Source: Kitasatospora acidiphila (lineage in GTDB: Bacteria; Actinomycetota; Actinomycetes; Streptomycetales; Streptomycetaceae). From it: DNA of 64,000 nucleotides. Below the pieces are notes generated by a model, which was not told the origin of the DNA, did no database searches, and worked only from the letters and a program-made list of their open reading frames with translations. This document shows positions 27,007-35,501 of the stretch, piece by piece. Where the stretch lies: contig NZ_VIGB01000003.1 in NCBI RefSeq assembly GCF_006636205.1, forward strand, positions 2,914,001-2,978,000, given 5' to 3'. Each line of letters opens with the position of its first letter. Position 1 is the first letter of the stretch. The position numbers and the translations under genes are program-made.

Positions 27007-28353
27007 GTGGCGTTGACAGGATCCGGCCCGGTGCTGAGCCGGGAGGAGGTGGACCGCGAGCTGACTCGGCTGACCGCCGAGCGCGAGGCGGTGGAGGCCG
27101 CTCTGCTCGCGCTCCAGGACCACCCGGGCCGCCGGCTGCTGGAGGGCGCCACGCTGACCGGCCGCACCGAGGAGCGCTGGCAGGTCGCCGCCCAGGGCTT
27201 CACCCTGCTGTGGACCTACTTCGACCGGTACAGCGAGGCGCTGGCCGCAGCCCGGGCGGTGCGCTCCCGGCGCAGCCGGCCCGGCTCCCCGGAGCTGGCC
27301 GAGCTGAGCGAACTGCTGCGCGGCCGGGCGGTCACCGTCTCCGGCGGCCAACTGCCCGACGCCGCACACCAGCTGGCCGGGCCGGCCCGGCTGGTCGAGC
27401 AGATCAGCCTGACCGAGCTGATGGACCGGATGAACGCCTGCTACGCCACCGTGCTGGAGGTGGTCAACGCCGCCGACGCGGTCTGGTCGGCGCTGCCGGC
27501 CCGGATCGACCTGCTGCTGGCCGAGCTGCGCCGGGTGGCCAGCCTGGCCGGCTCGGTCGGGGTCCGGCCCGGCAGCCATCCGCTGGGCGACGACCTGTCC
27601 GTCCTGGAGCAGGAGTTGACCGGGCTTCGGGCCGAGGTGCTGGCCGACCCGCTGGCGCTGTGGCGCCCGGCCCGGGTGCCGGCCCAGCGCGGCCGGGAGA
27701 GCACCACCAGCGTGGTCGCCGCGCAGCAGGCGGCGGCCGGCGCCGTCGACGTGGCCCGGTTCGACCAGGCCGGCCGGACCCTGGACTCGATACGGGTCGA
27801 ACTGGAGCAGCTGCTTCGGCTGCGAGACGAAGCGGACGAGCGGCTGCACCAGGTCGCCGATCTGCTGCGCCGCGCGGACGCCACGCTGGGCGAGGCCCGG
27901 CAGGCCCGCGGCGAGGTGCTGGCCAAGATCGCCGCCACCGAGGTGCCGGCCGTGCCGGGGCCGCTGGCCGCGCTGCGCGATGGCGTGCACCAGGCGGCGG
28001 AGCTGCGGCAGAACGGGCTCTGGCATCGGCTGGCGCCGCTGCTGGACGCCTTGGAGGAACAGGCGGCCCAGGAGTTGCAGCGGGCCCGGCAGTCCCTCAC
28101 CGAGGTGACCGCCCCGCTCGCGGTCCGGGCCGAACTGCGCGGCCGGCTGGACGCCTACAAGGCGATGGCCGCGCGCCTCGGGGTGGCGGAGGACCCCGAG
28201 GTGATCGAGCGCTACGAGAAGGCTCGCTGGCTGCTGTGGAGCGCGCCGTGCGACCTGCGCGCGGCCGCCGCGGCGGTGACCAGGTTCCAGCAGGCGTTGC
28301 GTCCGGCGGCCGCGCCGCAGGACGCGCGGCGGTACGACGGACAGGGGGAATGA
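27007..28353 (+). CDS. Alpha-helical/coiled-coil protein of the pknG locus
   Basis: 448 residues from GTG 27007 with AGGAGG at 26995-27000. No recognisable catalytic motif, signal peptide or membrane span. Long amphipathic helices rich in Leu, Ala, Glu and Arg run throughout (SREEVDRELTRLTAEREAV; SIRVELEQLLRLRDEADER; AAQELQRARQSLTEVTAPL). It is probably a cytoplasmic scaffold or adaptor. Its position between the binding protein and pknG, with the kinase start at its stop codon, implies a stoichiometric partner of the kinase. Function is unknown. Confidence 0.7.
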   Translation: MALTGSGPVLSREEVDRELTRLTAEREAVEAALLALQDHPGRRLLEGATLTGRTEERWQVAAQGFTLLWTYFDRYSEALAAARAVRSRRSRPGSPELAELSELLRGRAVTVSGGQLPDAAHQLAGPARLVEQISLTELMDRMNACYATVLEVVNAADAVWSALPARIDLLLAELRRVASLAGSVGVRPGSHPLGDDLSVLEQELTGLRAEVLADPLALWRPARVPAQRGRESTTSVVAAQQAAAGAVDVARFDQAGRTLDSIRVELEQLLRLRDEADERLHQVADLLRRADATLGEARQARGEVLAKIAATEVPAVPGPLAALRDGVHQAAELRQNGLWHRLAPLLDALEEQAAQELQRARQSLTEVTAPLAVRAELRGRLDAYKAMAARLGVAEDPEVIERYEKARWLLWSAPCDLRAAAAAVTRFQQALRPAAAPQDARRYDGQGE

Positions 28354-28358
28354 GAGCC

Positions 28359-30866
28359 ATGGGCGAAGCGTGTGTCCGGCCGGGGTGCTCCGGCGGAGTG
28401 ATCGACGCGGACGGGTACTGCACCGAGTGCGGTCTGGCGCCGCTGGGGGTGTCCGGCACCACCGGGACGGCCACCGCGACGGGGGTCGGCGCCAAGTGCG
28501 CGCAGCCCGCCTGCGCCGGCACCATCGACGCCGACGGCTTCTGCGACGAGTGCGGCATCGCGGCCGGCCCGGCGCGGACGGCGGCCTCGGCAGCGGTGCC
28601 CGCCTCCCGGGTCGCGCCCGACTCCGGCTCCAGCTCGGCCCGTTCGGTGCCGTCCAGCCGCACCGGCTCGTCCCGCTCGATGTCCGGCCGGTCCCGTTCG
28701 CACCGCTCCACCCGGACCGGCACCCGCGGCTCGGTCTCGGTGCGCAGCTCCAAGGGCAGCCGCAGCACCGGCAGCCGCAGCCGGCTGGGCGCCGGCCTGG
28801 TCACCGTGCCGCCGGTGCCGAAGAGCGACCCGGCGCAGGCGGTGCTGGTCGACCCCGAGGTGCCGGAGCGCAAGCGGTTCTGCAGCAAGTGCGAGGCGCC
28901 GGTGGGCCGGGAGAAGAACGGCCGCCCGGGCCGCCCCGACGGCTTCTGCACCCAGTGCGGGCAGGCCTACTCGTTCACCCCGAAGCTGCAGCGCGGCGAC
29001 CTGGTCGGCGGCCAGTACGAGGTGATGGGCTGCCTGGCGCACGGCGGCCTGGGCTGGATCTACCTCGCGGTGGACCGCCGGGTCAGCGACCGCTGGGTGG
29101 TGCTCAAGGGCCTGCTGGACACCGGCGACGAGGACGCGCTGGCGGTGGCGATCGCCGAGCGGCGGTTCCTCGCCGAGGTGGACCACCCCAACATCGTCCG
29201 GATCATCAACTTCGTCGAGCACCCGGATCTGCGGACCGGCAGCACCGACGGCTACATCGTGATGGAGTACGTCGGCGGCAAGTCCCTCAAGGACATCGCC
29301 AACGACCGCCGCACTCCGGACGGCCGGCGCGACCCGCTGCCAGTGGCGCAGGCCATCGCCTACGCCCTGGAGGCGCTGCCCGCGCTCGGCTACCTGCACA
29401 GCCGGGGCCTGGTCTACTGCGACTTCAAGATCGACAACGTGATCCAGAGCGAGGACACACTCAAGATCATCGACATGGGCGCGGTCCGCCGCTTCGACGA
29501 CGACGGCCCGATCTACGGCACGGTCGGCTACCAGGCGCCGGAGATAGCGACCGACGGCCCCTCCCCCGCCTCCGACCTGTACACCGTGGCCCGCACCCTG
29601 GCGGTGCTGACCTTCGACTTCCAGGGCTACAGCACCACCTACCGGGAGGAGCTGCCCGGCCCCGAAGAGGTGCCGGTCTTCGCCCAGTACGAGTCGTTCT
29701 ACCGGCTGCTGGTACGGGCCACCGACCCGGACCCGTCGCGCCGGTTCGCCTCCGCCGAGGAGATGGCCGACCAGCTGACCGGCGTACTGCGGGAGATCCT
29801 GGCCCTGTCGGACGGTCAGCCCCGGCCCGCCCTGTCCACCCTGTTCGGACCCGAACTGCGGGTCGTGGACACCGAATTGATCGCCGACGGACCGGCCCCC
29901 GCACCCGGGGTGCCGCGGCTGGTGGTGCCCGACGTGGCCGCCGCCGCGCTGGCCCTGCCGGTGCCGCGGGTCGACCCGGGCGACGCCAACGCCGGGTTCC
30001 TGGCCGCGCTGATGGCGACCCGGCCCGACGACGTGCTGGGTGCGCTGAGCACCGCCACCTCGGACTCGGTGGAGCTGCGGCTGCGCCGCCTGCGCGCACT
30101 CATCGAGCTCGGCCGGCACGTCGACGCCGAGCAGTCGCTGGCCCAGCTGCGCTCCGACCACGGCGACGACTGGCGGGTGGTCTGGTACCGCGGGCTGTCC
30201 CAGCTGGCCCTGGCCGGCGCGGCCTCCTCCCAGGCGCAGACCCGGCCGCTGGTCGAGGCCGCCGCCGAGGCCTTCGACGCGGTCTACGACGCCTTCCCCG
30301 GCGAGGCCGCGCCCAAGCTGGCGCTCGGCATCTGCGCCGAACTGCTGGGCAACCACGAGGACGCCGCCGAGTTCTACCGGCTGGTGTGGACCACCGACCA
30401 CGGCTATGTGAGCGCCGCCTTCGGACTCGCCCGGGTCTGCCTGGCCGGCGGCGACCGGGCCGGCGCGGTCGCCGCCCTGGAGTCGATCCCGGAGGTCTCC
30501 ACCCACTACACCGCCGCCCGGATCGCCGCGATCCGGGCCCGGGTGCGGGCCCGGACCCCGCAGGAGCCGATCGGCGACGACCTGGCAGCGGGCAACGCCC
30601 AACTCGCCCTGCTCGGGCTGGACGACCGGCGGCGCGAGCAGCTCTCGGTGGAGGTGCTGGAGAGCACGCTGGGCTGGGCGCTGGCCGGCGCCCCCGGCCA
30701 CTCGCCGGTCGCCACCGCGCTCGGCACCCTGCCGACCAAGGAACGCGAACTGCGGTTCGCGCTGGAGAAGTCCTACCGATCACTGGCCCGGCTCGCCGAG
30801 CGGGCCGAGGACCGGATCGAACTGGTGGAGCGGGCCAACCGGTCCCGACCGCGGACGTGGGTGTGA
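28359..30866 (+). CDS. pknG: Serine/threonine-protein kinase PknG
   Basis: 835 residues from ATG 28359; ATG 28350, overlapping the previous stop, is possible but GGGGGA spacing favours 28359. Two N-terminal ribbons (CVRPGC...CTECG, CAQPAC...CDECG) precede a Ser/Arg-rich linker, then the rubredoxin-like pair FCSKCEAPVG...GFCTQCG that is diagnostic of PknG. Kinase domain ~215-500: LAHGGLGWIYLAVD, WVVLKGLLD (Lys ~249), VYCDFKIDNV (catalytic Asp), IDMGAVRRF in place of DFG, and GTVGYQAPEI. TPR-like helices fill ~530-835. In mycobacteria PknG controls glutamate and TCA-cycle flux through an FHA protein. The extra N-terminal ribbons and the basic linker are unusual. Confidence 0.93.
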   Translation: MGEACVRPGCSGGVIDADGYCTECGLAPLGVSGTTGTATATGVGAKCAQPACAGTIDADGFCDECGIAAGPARTAASAAVPASRVAPDSGSSSARSVPSSRTGSSRSMSGRSRSHRSTRTGTRGSVSVRSSKGSRSTGSRSRLGAGLVTVPPVPKSDPAQAVLVDPEVPERKRFCSKCEAPVGREKNGRPGRPDGFCTQCGQAYSFTPKLQRGDLVGGQYEVMGCLAHGGLGWIYLAVDRRVSDRWVVLKGLLDTGDEDALAVAIAERRFLAEVDHPNIVRIINFVEHPDLRTGSTDGYIVMEYVGGKSLKDIANDRRTPDGRRDPLPVAQAIAYALEALPALGYLHSRGLVYCDFKIDNVIQSEDTLKIIDMGAVRRFDDDGPIYGTVGYQAPEIATDGPSPASDLYTVARTLAVLTFDFQGYSTTYREELPGPEEVPVFAQYESFYRLLVRATDPDPSRRFASAEEMADQLTGVLREILALSDGQPRPALSTLFGPELRVVDTELIADGPAPAPGVPRLVVPDVAAAALALPVPRVDPGDANAGFLAALMATRPDDVLGALSTATSDSVELRLRRLRALIELGRHVDAEQSLAQLRSDHGDDWRVVWYRGLSQLALAGAASSQAQTRPLVEAAAEAFDAVYDAFPGEAAPKLALGICAELLGNHEDAAEFYRLVWTTDHGYVSAAFGLARVCLAGGDRAGAVAALESIPEVSTHYTAARIAAIRARVRARTPQEPIGDDLAAGNAQLALLGLDDRRREQLSVEVLESTLGWALAGAPGHSPVATALGTLPTKERELRFALEKSYRSLARLAERAEDRIELVERANRSRPRTWV

Positions 30867-30868
30867 CG

Positions 30869-31999
30869 ATGACCGAGTGCCCGGGCTGCGGCGAACCGCT
30901 CGACCCCGCGGACGTGTTCTGCGAGAACTGCGGGATGGGCCTGGCCGCCGCGCCGCCCGCACCCGCCGCCTCGATCGCCGGGGCCGACTTCGCGCTGCCG
31001 CCGGCGGCCGGGCCGGTCTGCGCGCACTGCGGCGCCGGGCAGGTGGGCGCCGACGGCTTCTGCGAGGCCTGCGGGATGGCCCAGCCGAGCCCGCGCGACC
31101 ATGTGGAGCGCTCGCTGGCCGGCGGCGCCGGGGTCAGCGACCGCGGGCTGCGCCACCACCGCAACGAGGACTCCTTCACGCTGGCCGCCACCTCGCTGCC
31201 GGACGGCCGGCCCGCCGTGGTCGCGGTGGTCTGCGACGGGGTCTCGTCCGCCTCCCGGCCCGACGAGGCGTCACAGACCGCGGCCGACGCGGCCGGTGAG
31301 GCGCTGCTGACCGCGCTGGAGCACGGCGAGGCGGCCGAGCCGGCGATGCGCGGCGCGATCGCCAGCGCCGCCGCCGCGGTGGCCGCGCTGGCGGGCGACG
31401 GCACCGCCCCGGAGCCCGGACACAACTCCCCCGCCTGCACGGTGGTCAGCGCGGTGGCCGCCGCCGGGGTGGTCACCGTGGGCTGGGTGGGCGACAGCCG
31501 GGCGTACTGGATCCCGGACGACCGCTCCGACGCCGAGCCGTACCGGCTGACCGAGGACGACTCCTGGGCGACCGGCATGATCGCGGCCGGCCTGATGAGC
31601 GAGGCCGAGGCCTACGCGGACGCCCGGGCGCACGCCATCACCGGCTGGCTGGGCGCGGACGCCGAGGAGGTCGTGCCGCACACCGTCGCCTTCACCCCGC
31701 ATGTGCCCGGCGTGCTGCTGATCTGCACCGACGGCCTGTGGAACTACGCCGAGGCCGCCACCAGCCTGGCCGACCTGGTTCGCGCCGACGCCCGCACCGA
31801 CCCGCTGCGGGCCGCCCAGGCCCTGGTGGCCTTCGCCGTCGCCGCCGGCGGGCACGACAACATCACCGTCGCGGTGCTGCCGGTGGTGCCGGATCCGGCG
31901 TCCGGCTGGGTGGACACCCTGCTCGACCTGCCGGTGATCAAGCCGACCGTTCCGCCGATGCCCAGCTTCCCGCCGGCCGTTTCCACCGAGCAGAGCTGA
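30869..31999 (+). CDS. PP2C-type protein phosphatase with zinc-ribbon N-terminus
   Basis: 376 residues; ATG 30869 lies 3 bp after the pknG stop. Two ribbons open the protein (CPGCGEPL...CENCG and CAHCGAG...CEACG). The PP2C domain has SDRGLRHHRNEDSF, VAVVCDGVSS, VGWVGDSRAYW, LLICTDGLWNYA and AGGHDNITVAVLP, so all metal-binding Asp positions are present. It is likely to reverse PknG phosphorylation within the same complex. The C-terminus is Pro-rich. It is cytoplasmic, with no membrane span. Confidence 0.9.
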   Translation: MTECPGCGEPLDPADVFCENCGMGLAAAPPAPAASIAGADFALPPAAGPVCAHCGAGQVGADGFCEACGMAQPSPRDHVERSLAGGAGVSDRGLRHHRNEDSFTLAATSLPDGRPAVVAVVCDGVSSASRPDEASQTAADAAGEALLTALEHGEAAEPAMRGAIASAAAAVAALAGDGTAPEPGHNSPACTVVSAVAAAGVVTVGWVGDSRAYWIPDDRSDAEPYRLTEDDSWATGMIAAGLMSEAEAYADARAHAITGWLGADAEEVVPHTVAFTPHVPGVLLICTDGLWNYAEAATSLADLVRADARTDPLRAAQALVAFAVAAGGHDNITVAVLPVVPDPASGWVDTLLDLPVIKPTVPPMPSFPPAVSTEQS

Positions 32000-32081
32000 C
32001 GCCCACTCACCCGTTGTCCGGCTGACGTCTTCTCACGACGCACCAGCCACCCATCGACTCTTGCCAAGAGGGGTACGGCCA

Positions 32082-33446
32082 ATGGCCAGTCTGACCAAGT
32101 CGAACCTGCCCAGGTTCGCCACCGAGATCTTCCAGAACGAGTACCTCGCCGAGGGCGCCCGCGAGGTCAACGCCATCGTCACCGTCACCGCCACCGGCGG
32201 CGGCACCACAGGCGGGCGGCCGCTGGGCCTGGGCGCGGACGCCGCACCCGGCGCCGCCCAGGACGCCGCGGTGGTCCTGATGGTCGACTGCTCGGGCTCG
32301 ATGGACTACCCGCCGACCAAGATGCGCAACGCCCGGGACGCCACCGCCGTGGCCATCGACACCATCCGCGACGGGGTCGCCTTCGCGGTGGTGGCCGGCA
32401 CCCACGAGGCCCGCGAGGTCTACCCGGCCAACGGCTCGCTGGCCGTCGCCTCGCCGGCCACCCGGGAGGCCGCCAAGCAGTCGCTGCGCAAGCTGACCGC
32501 GGGCGGCGGCACCGCCATCGGCACCTGGCTCACGCTGGCCGACAGGCTCTTCCTGACCCGCCACGACATCGCCATCCGGCACGGCATCCTGCTCACCGAC
32601 GGCCGCAACGAGCACGAGAAGCCGGCGGACCTGCAGAAGACCCTGGACCGGGTGAGCGGCCACTTCACCGCCGACTGCCGCGGCGTCGGCACCGACTGGG
32701 AGGTCGCCGAGCTGCGCAAGATCGCCTCCGCGCTGCTCGGCACCGCCGACATCGTGGCCGAACCGGCCGACCTGGCCGAGGACTTCCGCTCGATGATGAC
32801 CGCCGCGATGGGCAAGCAGGTCGCCGACGTGGCACTGCGGGTCTGGACCCCGGCCAACGCCCAGGTGAAGTTCGTCAAGCAGGTGGCGCCCGACCTGGAG
32901 GACCTCACCGGGCGGCGGGCCGAGGCCGGGCCGCGGGCCGGCGACTACCCGACCGGCTCCTGGGGCGACGAGAGCCGCGACTACCACGTCTGCGTCGAGG
33001 TGCCGTCCGCCGCGGTCGGCAACGAGATGCTGGCCGCCCGGATCTCCCTGGTGCTGCCCGGCGCCGACGGCTCCACCGAGGTGCTGGCCCAAGGCCTGGT
33101 CCGCGCGGTGTGGACGGACGACCTGGCCTCCTCCACCCGGATCAGCCCGCAGGTGGCCCACTACACCGGGCAGGCCGAGCTCGCCTCGTCGATCCAGGAG
33201 GGCCTGGAGGCGCAGCGGGCGGGCGACATGGACACCGCCACCGCCAAGCTCGGCGCGGCGGTCCGGCTGGCCCACCAGACCGGCAACGAGGGCACCTTCA
33301 AGCTGCTGCAGAAGGTGGTCGACGTGGTCGACCCCAAGGAGGGCACTGTCAGGTTCCGCAAGGACGTCAGCGAGGCCGACTCGATGACCCTGGAGACCCG
33401 CTCGACCAAGACCGTCCGGGTGGCGGCCAAGAAGCGCGAGGGCTGA
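32082..33446 (+). CDS. VWA-domain protein
   Basis: 454 residues from ATG 32082. The von Willebrand A domain has an intact MIDAS: VVLMVDCSGSMDYPPTK (DxSxS), TAGGGTAIGTWL (Thr) and ILLTDGRNEH (Asp). A beta-rich middle region and a helical C-terminus (SIQEGLEAQRAGDMDTATAK) follow. No export signal. VWA proteins assemble metal-dependent complexes. Next to pknG, PP2C and FHA genes it is probably part of a phospho-regulated assembly; its target is unknown. Confidence 0.85.
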   Translation: MASLTKSNLPRFATEIFQNEYLAEGAREVNAIVTVTATGGGTTGGRPLGLGADAAPGAAQDAAVVLMVDCSGSMDYPPTKMRNARDATAVAIDTIRDGVAFAVVAGTHEAREVYPANGSLAVASPATREAAKQSLRKLTAGGGTAIGTWLTLADRLFLTRHDIAIRHGILLTDGRNEHEKPADLQKTLDRVSGHFTADCRGVGTDWEVAELRKIASALLGTADIVAEPADLAEDFRSMMTAAMGKQVADVALRVWTPANAQVKFVKQVAPDLEDLTGRRAEAGPRAGDYPTGSWGDESRDYHVCVEVPSAAVGNEMLAARISLVLPGADGSTEVLAQGLVRAVWTDDLASSTRISPQVAHYTGQAELASSIQEGLEAQRAGDMDTATAKLGAAVRLAHQTGNEGTFKLLQKVVDVVDPKEGTVRFRKDVSEADSMTLETRSTKTVRVAAKKREG

Positions 33447-33651
33447 GCGGCCGCCGGCGAGGCGGAACGGCTCGGGTGCGTCGCCGCCGGTGCGCAGTCA
33501 CCGGACGGACCGCCGCGCAGTGGGAGGCCGCCCTCGTGGTGTTCCACTGACCCGCCGCCGTTCACCACGGCCTGGCAGATCGGTATCGTGAGAGGCTGTC
33601 GTGAAACTGGTTCCGTCGGGGGCCGGGACCTGCCGAGATGTGGGGGACTTG

Positions 33652-34779
33652 ATGCCGATCTGCCCTAGTGGCCACGAGTCGCAGTCGGAGGACTACTGCG
33701 ACTACTGCGGCCTCGCGATGCGCCCGGCCGCCATGGTCGGGGCACCAGGGCCGTTCGGCGCTCCGGTGCCCCCGCCGCCGGCCATGCCGCCGCAGGCGCC
33801 GCCGATGCCGGGCGGTTTCCCGGGGGTCTCCGAGAGCGTCGGCTGCCCGATCTGCCGTACCCCGAAGACCGGCCGGTACTGCGAGGAGTGCGGCTACGAC
33901 TTCGAGCTGTCCACCTCGCCGGGGATGCCGGTGGTGGGCGCGCCGCAGGGCTACGGCTATCCGCCGCCGGGGCCCGCGCAGCCCGGGCCCGCGCACCAGC
34001 AGCAGCCGGGGTACGGCTACCCGCCGCCCGGCTCCGGCTACCCGTCGCAGCCCGACCCGGTCTTCCCACCGCCGCAGCCCGACCCGGTCTTCCCGCCGGC
34101 GGACCCGTTCGGGTCGGCGCCGTCCACCCGCTCGCCGTACCAGCAGCCGGGGCAGCCGGGCGCACAGCCGCCCGGGCATCCTGGGCACCCCGGGATGCCG
34201 CAGCCCGGACAGCCCGGCATGCCCGGGCAGCCCGGAGTGCCCCCGCAGCCGTCCCGGCCGATGCCGCCGCAGCAGCCGGGCATGCCGCCGCAGCCCAGCG
34301 TCGAGCAGTACGGCACCTCGTTCCACCTGGCACCGCCCTCCCAGCAGATGCCGCAGGCCGAGCCGGTCAGATCCCAGTGGGTGGCCGTGATCACCGCGGA
34401 CCGCGAGTACTTCACGGACATGATGGCCCGCAGCGGCCCGGAGGCCTCCGGGCTGTTCTTCCCGCCGTACTGCCCGGAGCGCCGGATCCCGATCACCGGT
34501 CGCGGCCAGCTGCGGATCGGCCGGCGCAGCCAGCACCGCGGCACCGTGCCGGAGATCGACCTGTCGGTGCCGCCGGAGGACCCGGGCGCCTCGCACCAGC
34601 ACGCGCTGCTGGCCGAGCAGCCGGACGGCAGCTGGGTGCTGGTCGACCAGGACTCCACCAACGGCACCACGATGAACGGCGGTGCCGAGCCGATCGCCCC
34701 GCACACCGCCGTCGCGCTCAACGACGGTGACCGGATCCACATCGGCGCCTGGACCACCATCACCCTGCACCGCTCCTGA
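33652..34779 (+). CDS. FHA-domain protein with zinc ribbons and Pro/Gln/Gly-rich linker
   Basis: 375 residues from ATG 33652 (GGGGGA upstream); GTG 33601 is a longer alternative. Two ribbons (CPSGHESQSEDYCDYCG; CPICRTPKTGRYCEECG) precede a ~150-residue Pro/Gly/Gln linker. The C-terminal FHA domain has GQLRIGRRSQHRG, SHQHALLAEQPDGSWVLVDQ and DSTNGTTMNGG, the Arg, Ser-His and Asn residues that bind phosphothreonine. It is probably the phospho-reader of this locus, playing a part like GarA/OdhI, although the domain order is different. Confidence 0.88.
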   Translation: MPICPSGHESQSEDYCDYCGLAMRPAAMVGAPGPFGAPVPPPPAMPPQAPPMPGGFPGVSESVGCPICRTPKTGRYCEECGYDFELSTSPGMPVVGAPQGYGYPPPGPAQPGPAHQQQPGYGYPPPGSGYPSQPDPVFPPPQPDPVFPPADPFGSAPSTRSPYQQPGQPGAQPPGHPGHPGMPQPGQPGMPGQPGVPPQPSRPMPPQQPGMPPQPSVEQYGTSFHLAPPSQQMPQAEPVRSQWVAVITADREYFTDMMARSGPEASGLFFPPYCPERRIPITGRGQLRIGRRSQHRGTVPEIDLSVPPEDPGASHQHALLAEQPDGSWVLVDQDSTNGTTMNGGAEPIAPHTAVALNDGDRIHIGAWTTITLHRS

Positions 34780-34882
34780 GCTTGTCAGGAGCCGGTGCTT
34801 CCGCGGCCGCAGTGGTGGCGACCGGAGTCGTAGGACCGACGTCTCGGTTCCGGCTCCGGCCACGGTCTGCGACCATGGTCGG

Positions 34883-35283
34883 GTGACTGAGATCGGGCGC
34901 GGCGAGACTCGCGAGGAGACGTTCTACGAGGCGGTCGGCGGCGAGGCCGCCTTCCGCCGGCTGGTGCACCGCTTCTACCAGGGGTGGCCGGGGACGAACT
35001 GCTGCGCCCGATGTACCCCGAGGAGGACCTCGGCCCGGCCGAGGAGCGGCTGGCGCTCTTCCTGATGCAGTACTGGGGCGGTCCGCGCACCTACAGCGAG
35101 GAGCGCGGGCACCCGCGGCTGCGGATGCGGCACATGCCGTTCAAGGTCGACCAGGCCGCGCACGACGCCTGGCTGCGGCACATGCGGGATGCGCTGGACG
35201 AGCTGGAGCTGGCCCCGGACGCCGACCGGCAGCTCTGGGAGTACCTGGCCTACGCCGCCGCCTCGATGGTCAACTCCGCCTGA
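34883..35283 (+). CDS. Group II truncated haemoglobin, frame broken once
   Basis: From GTG 34883. The first frame reads [21 protein letters not shown] and then fails. One extra G in the run 34981-34984 restores [20 protein letters not shown] and a 133-residue protein, the normal length. Diagnostic residues are present: Tyr B10 (RFYQG), the proximal His in RLRMRHMPF and Trp G8 in AHDAWLRHM. Such GlbO-type globins bind O2/NO and are linked to oxidative or nitrosative stress defence. Likely monocistronic. Confidence 0.85.
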
Positions 35284-35304
35284 CCTGCGGGTAATTGACT
35301 GGCC

Positions 35305-35405
35305 TTGACATGTTCGGTGCTCGTTTGCTTTCGCTCCGGACACGTTTTGCACCGAACCCTTCCACCTGAGTTCGCAGTCTGACAACATCGCCCGGTATTC
35401 GGTGC
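35305..35405 (+). promoter_or_regulatory. Promoter region with three TTCGGTGC elements
   Basis: TTGACA at 35305-35310. GTTCGGTGC (35312-35320) is inverted as GCACCGAAC (35349-35357), and TTCGGTGC recurs directly at 35398-35405. It lies 97-197 bp before the ABC permease operon and looks like a multi-site operator. No convincing -10 was fixed. Confidence 0.5.
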
Positions 35406-35501
35406 CAGGGCTCCGCAGACCGCTATTCGGCAGCCCGCCCTTCGCTGCCCTGCGCCCGAATTTCACCACTGTCGGGGGACTTCGGGGGAGGGACAGCGTC
35501 C

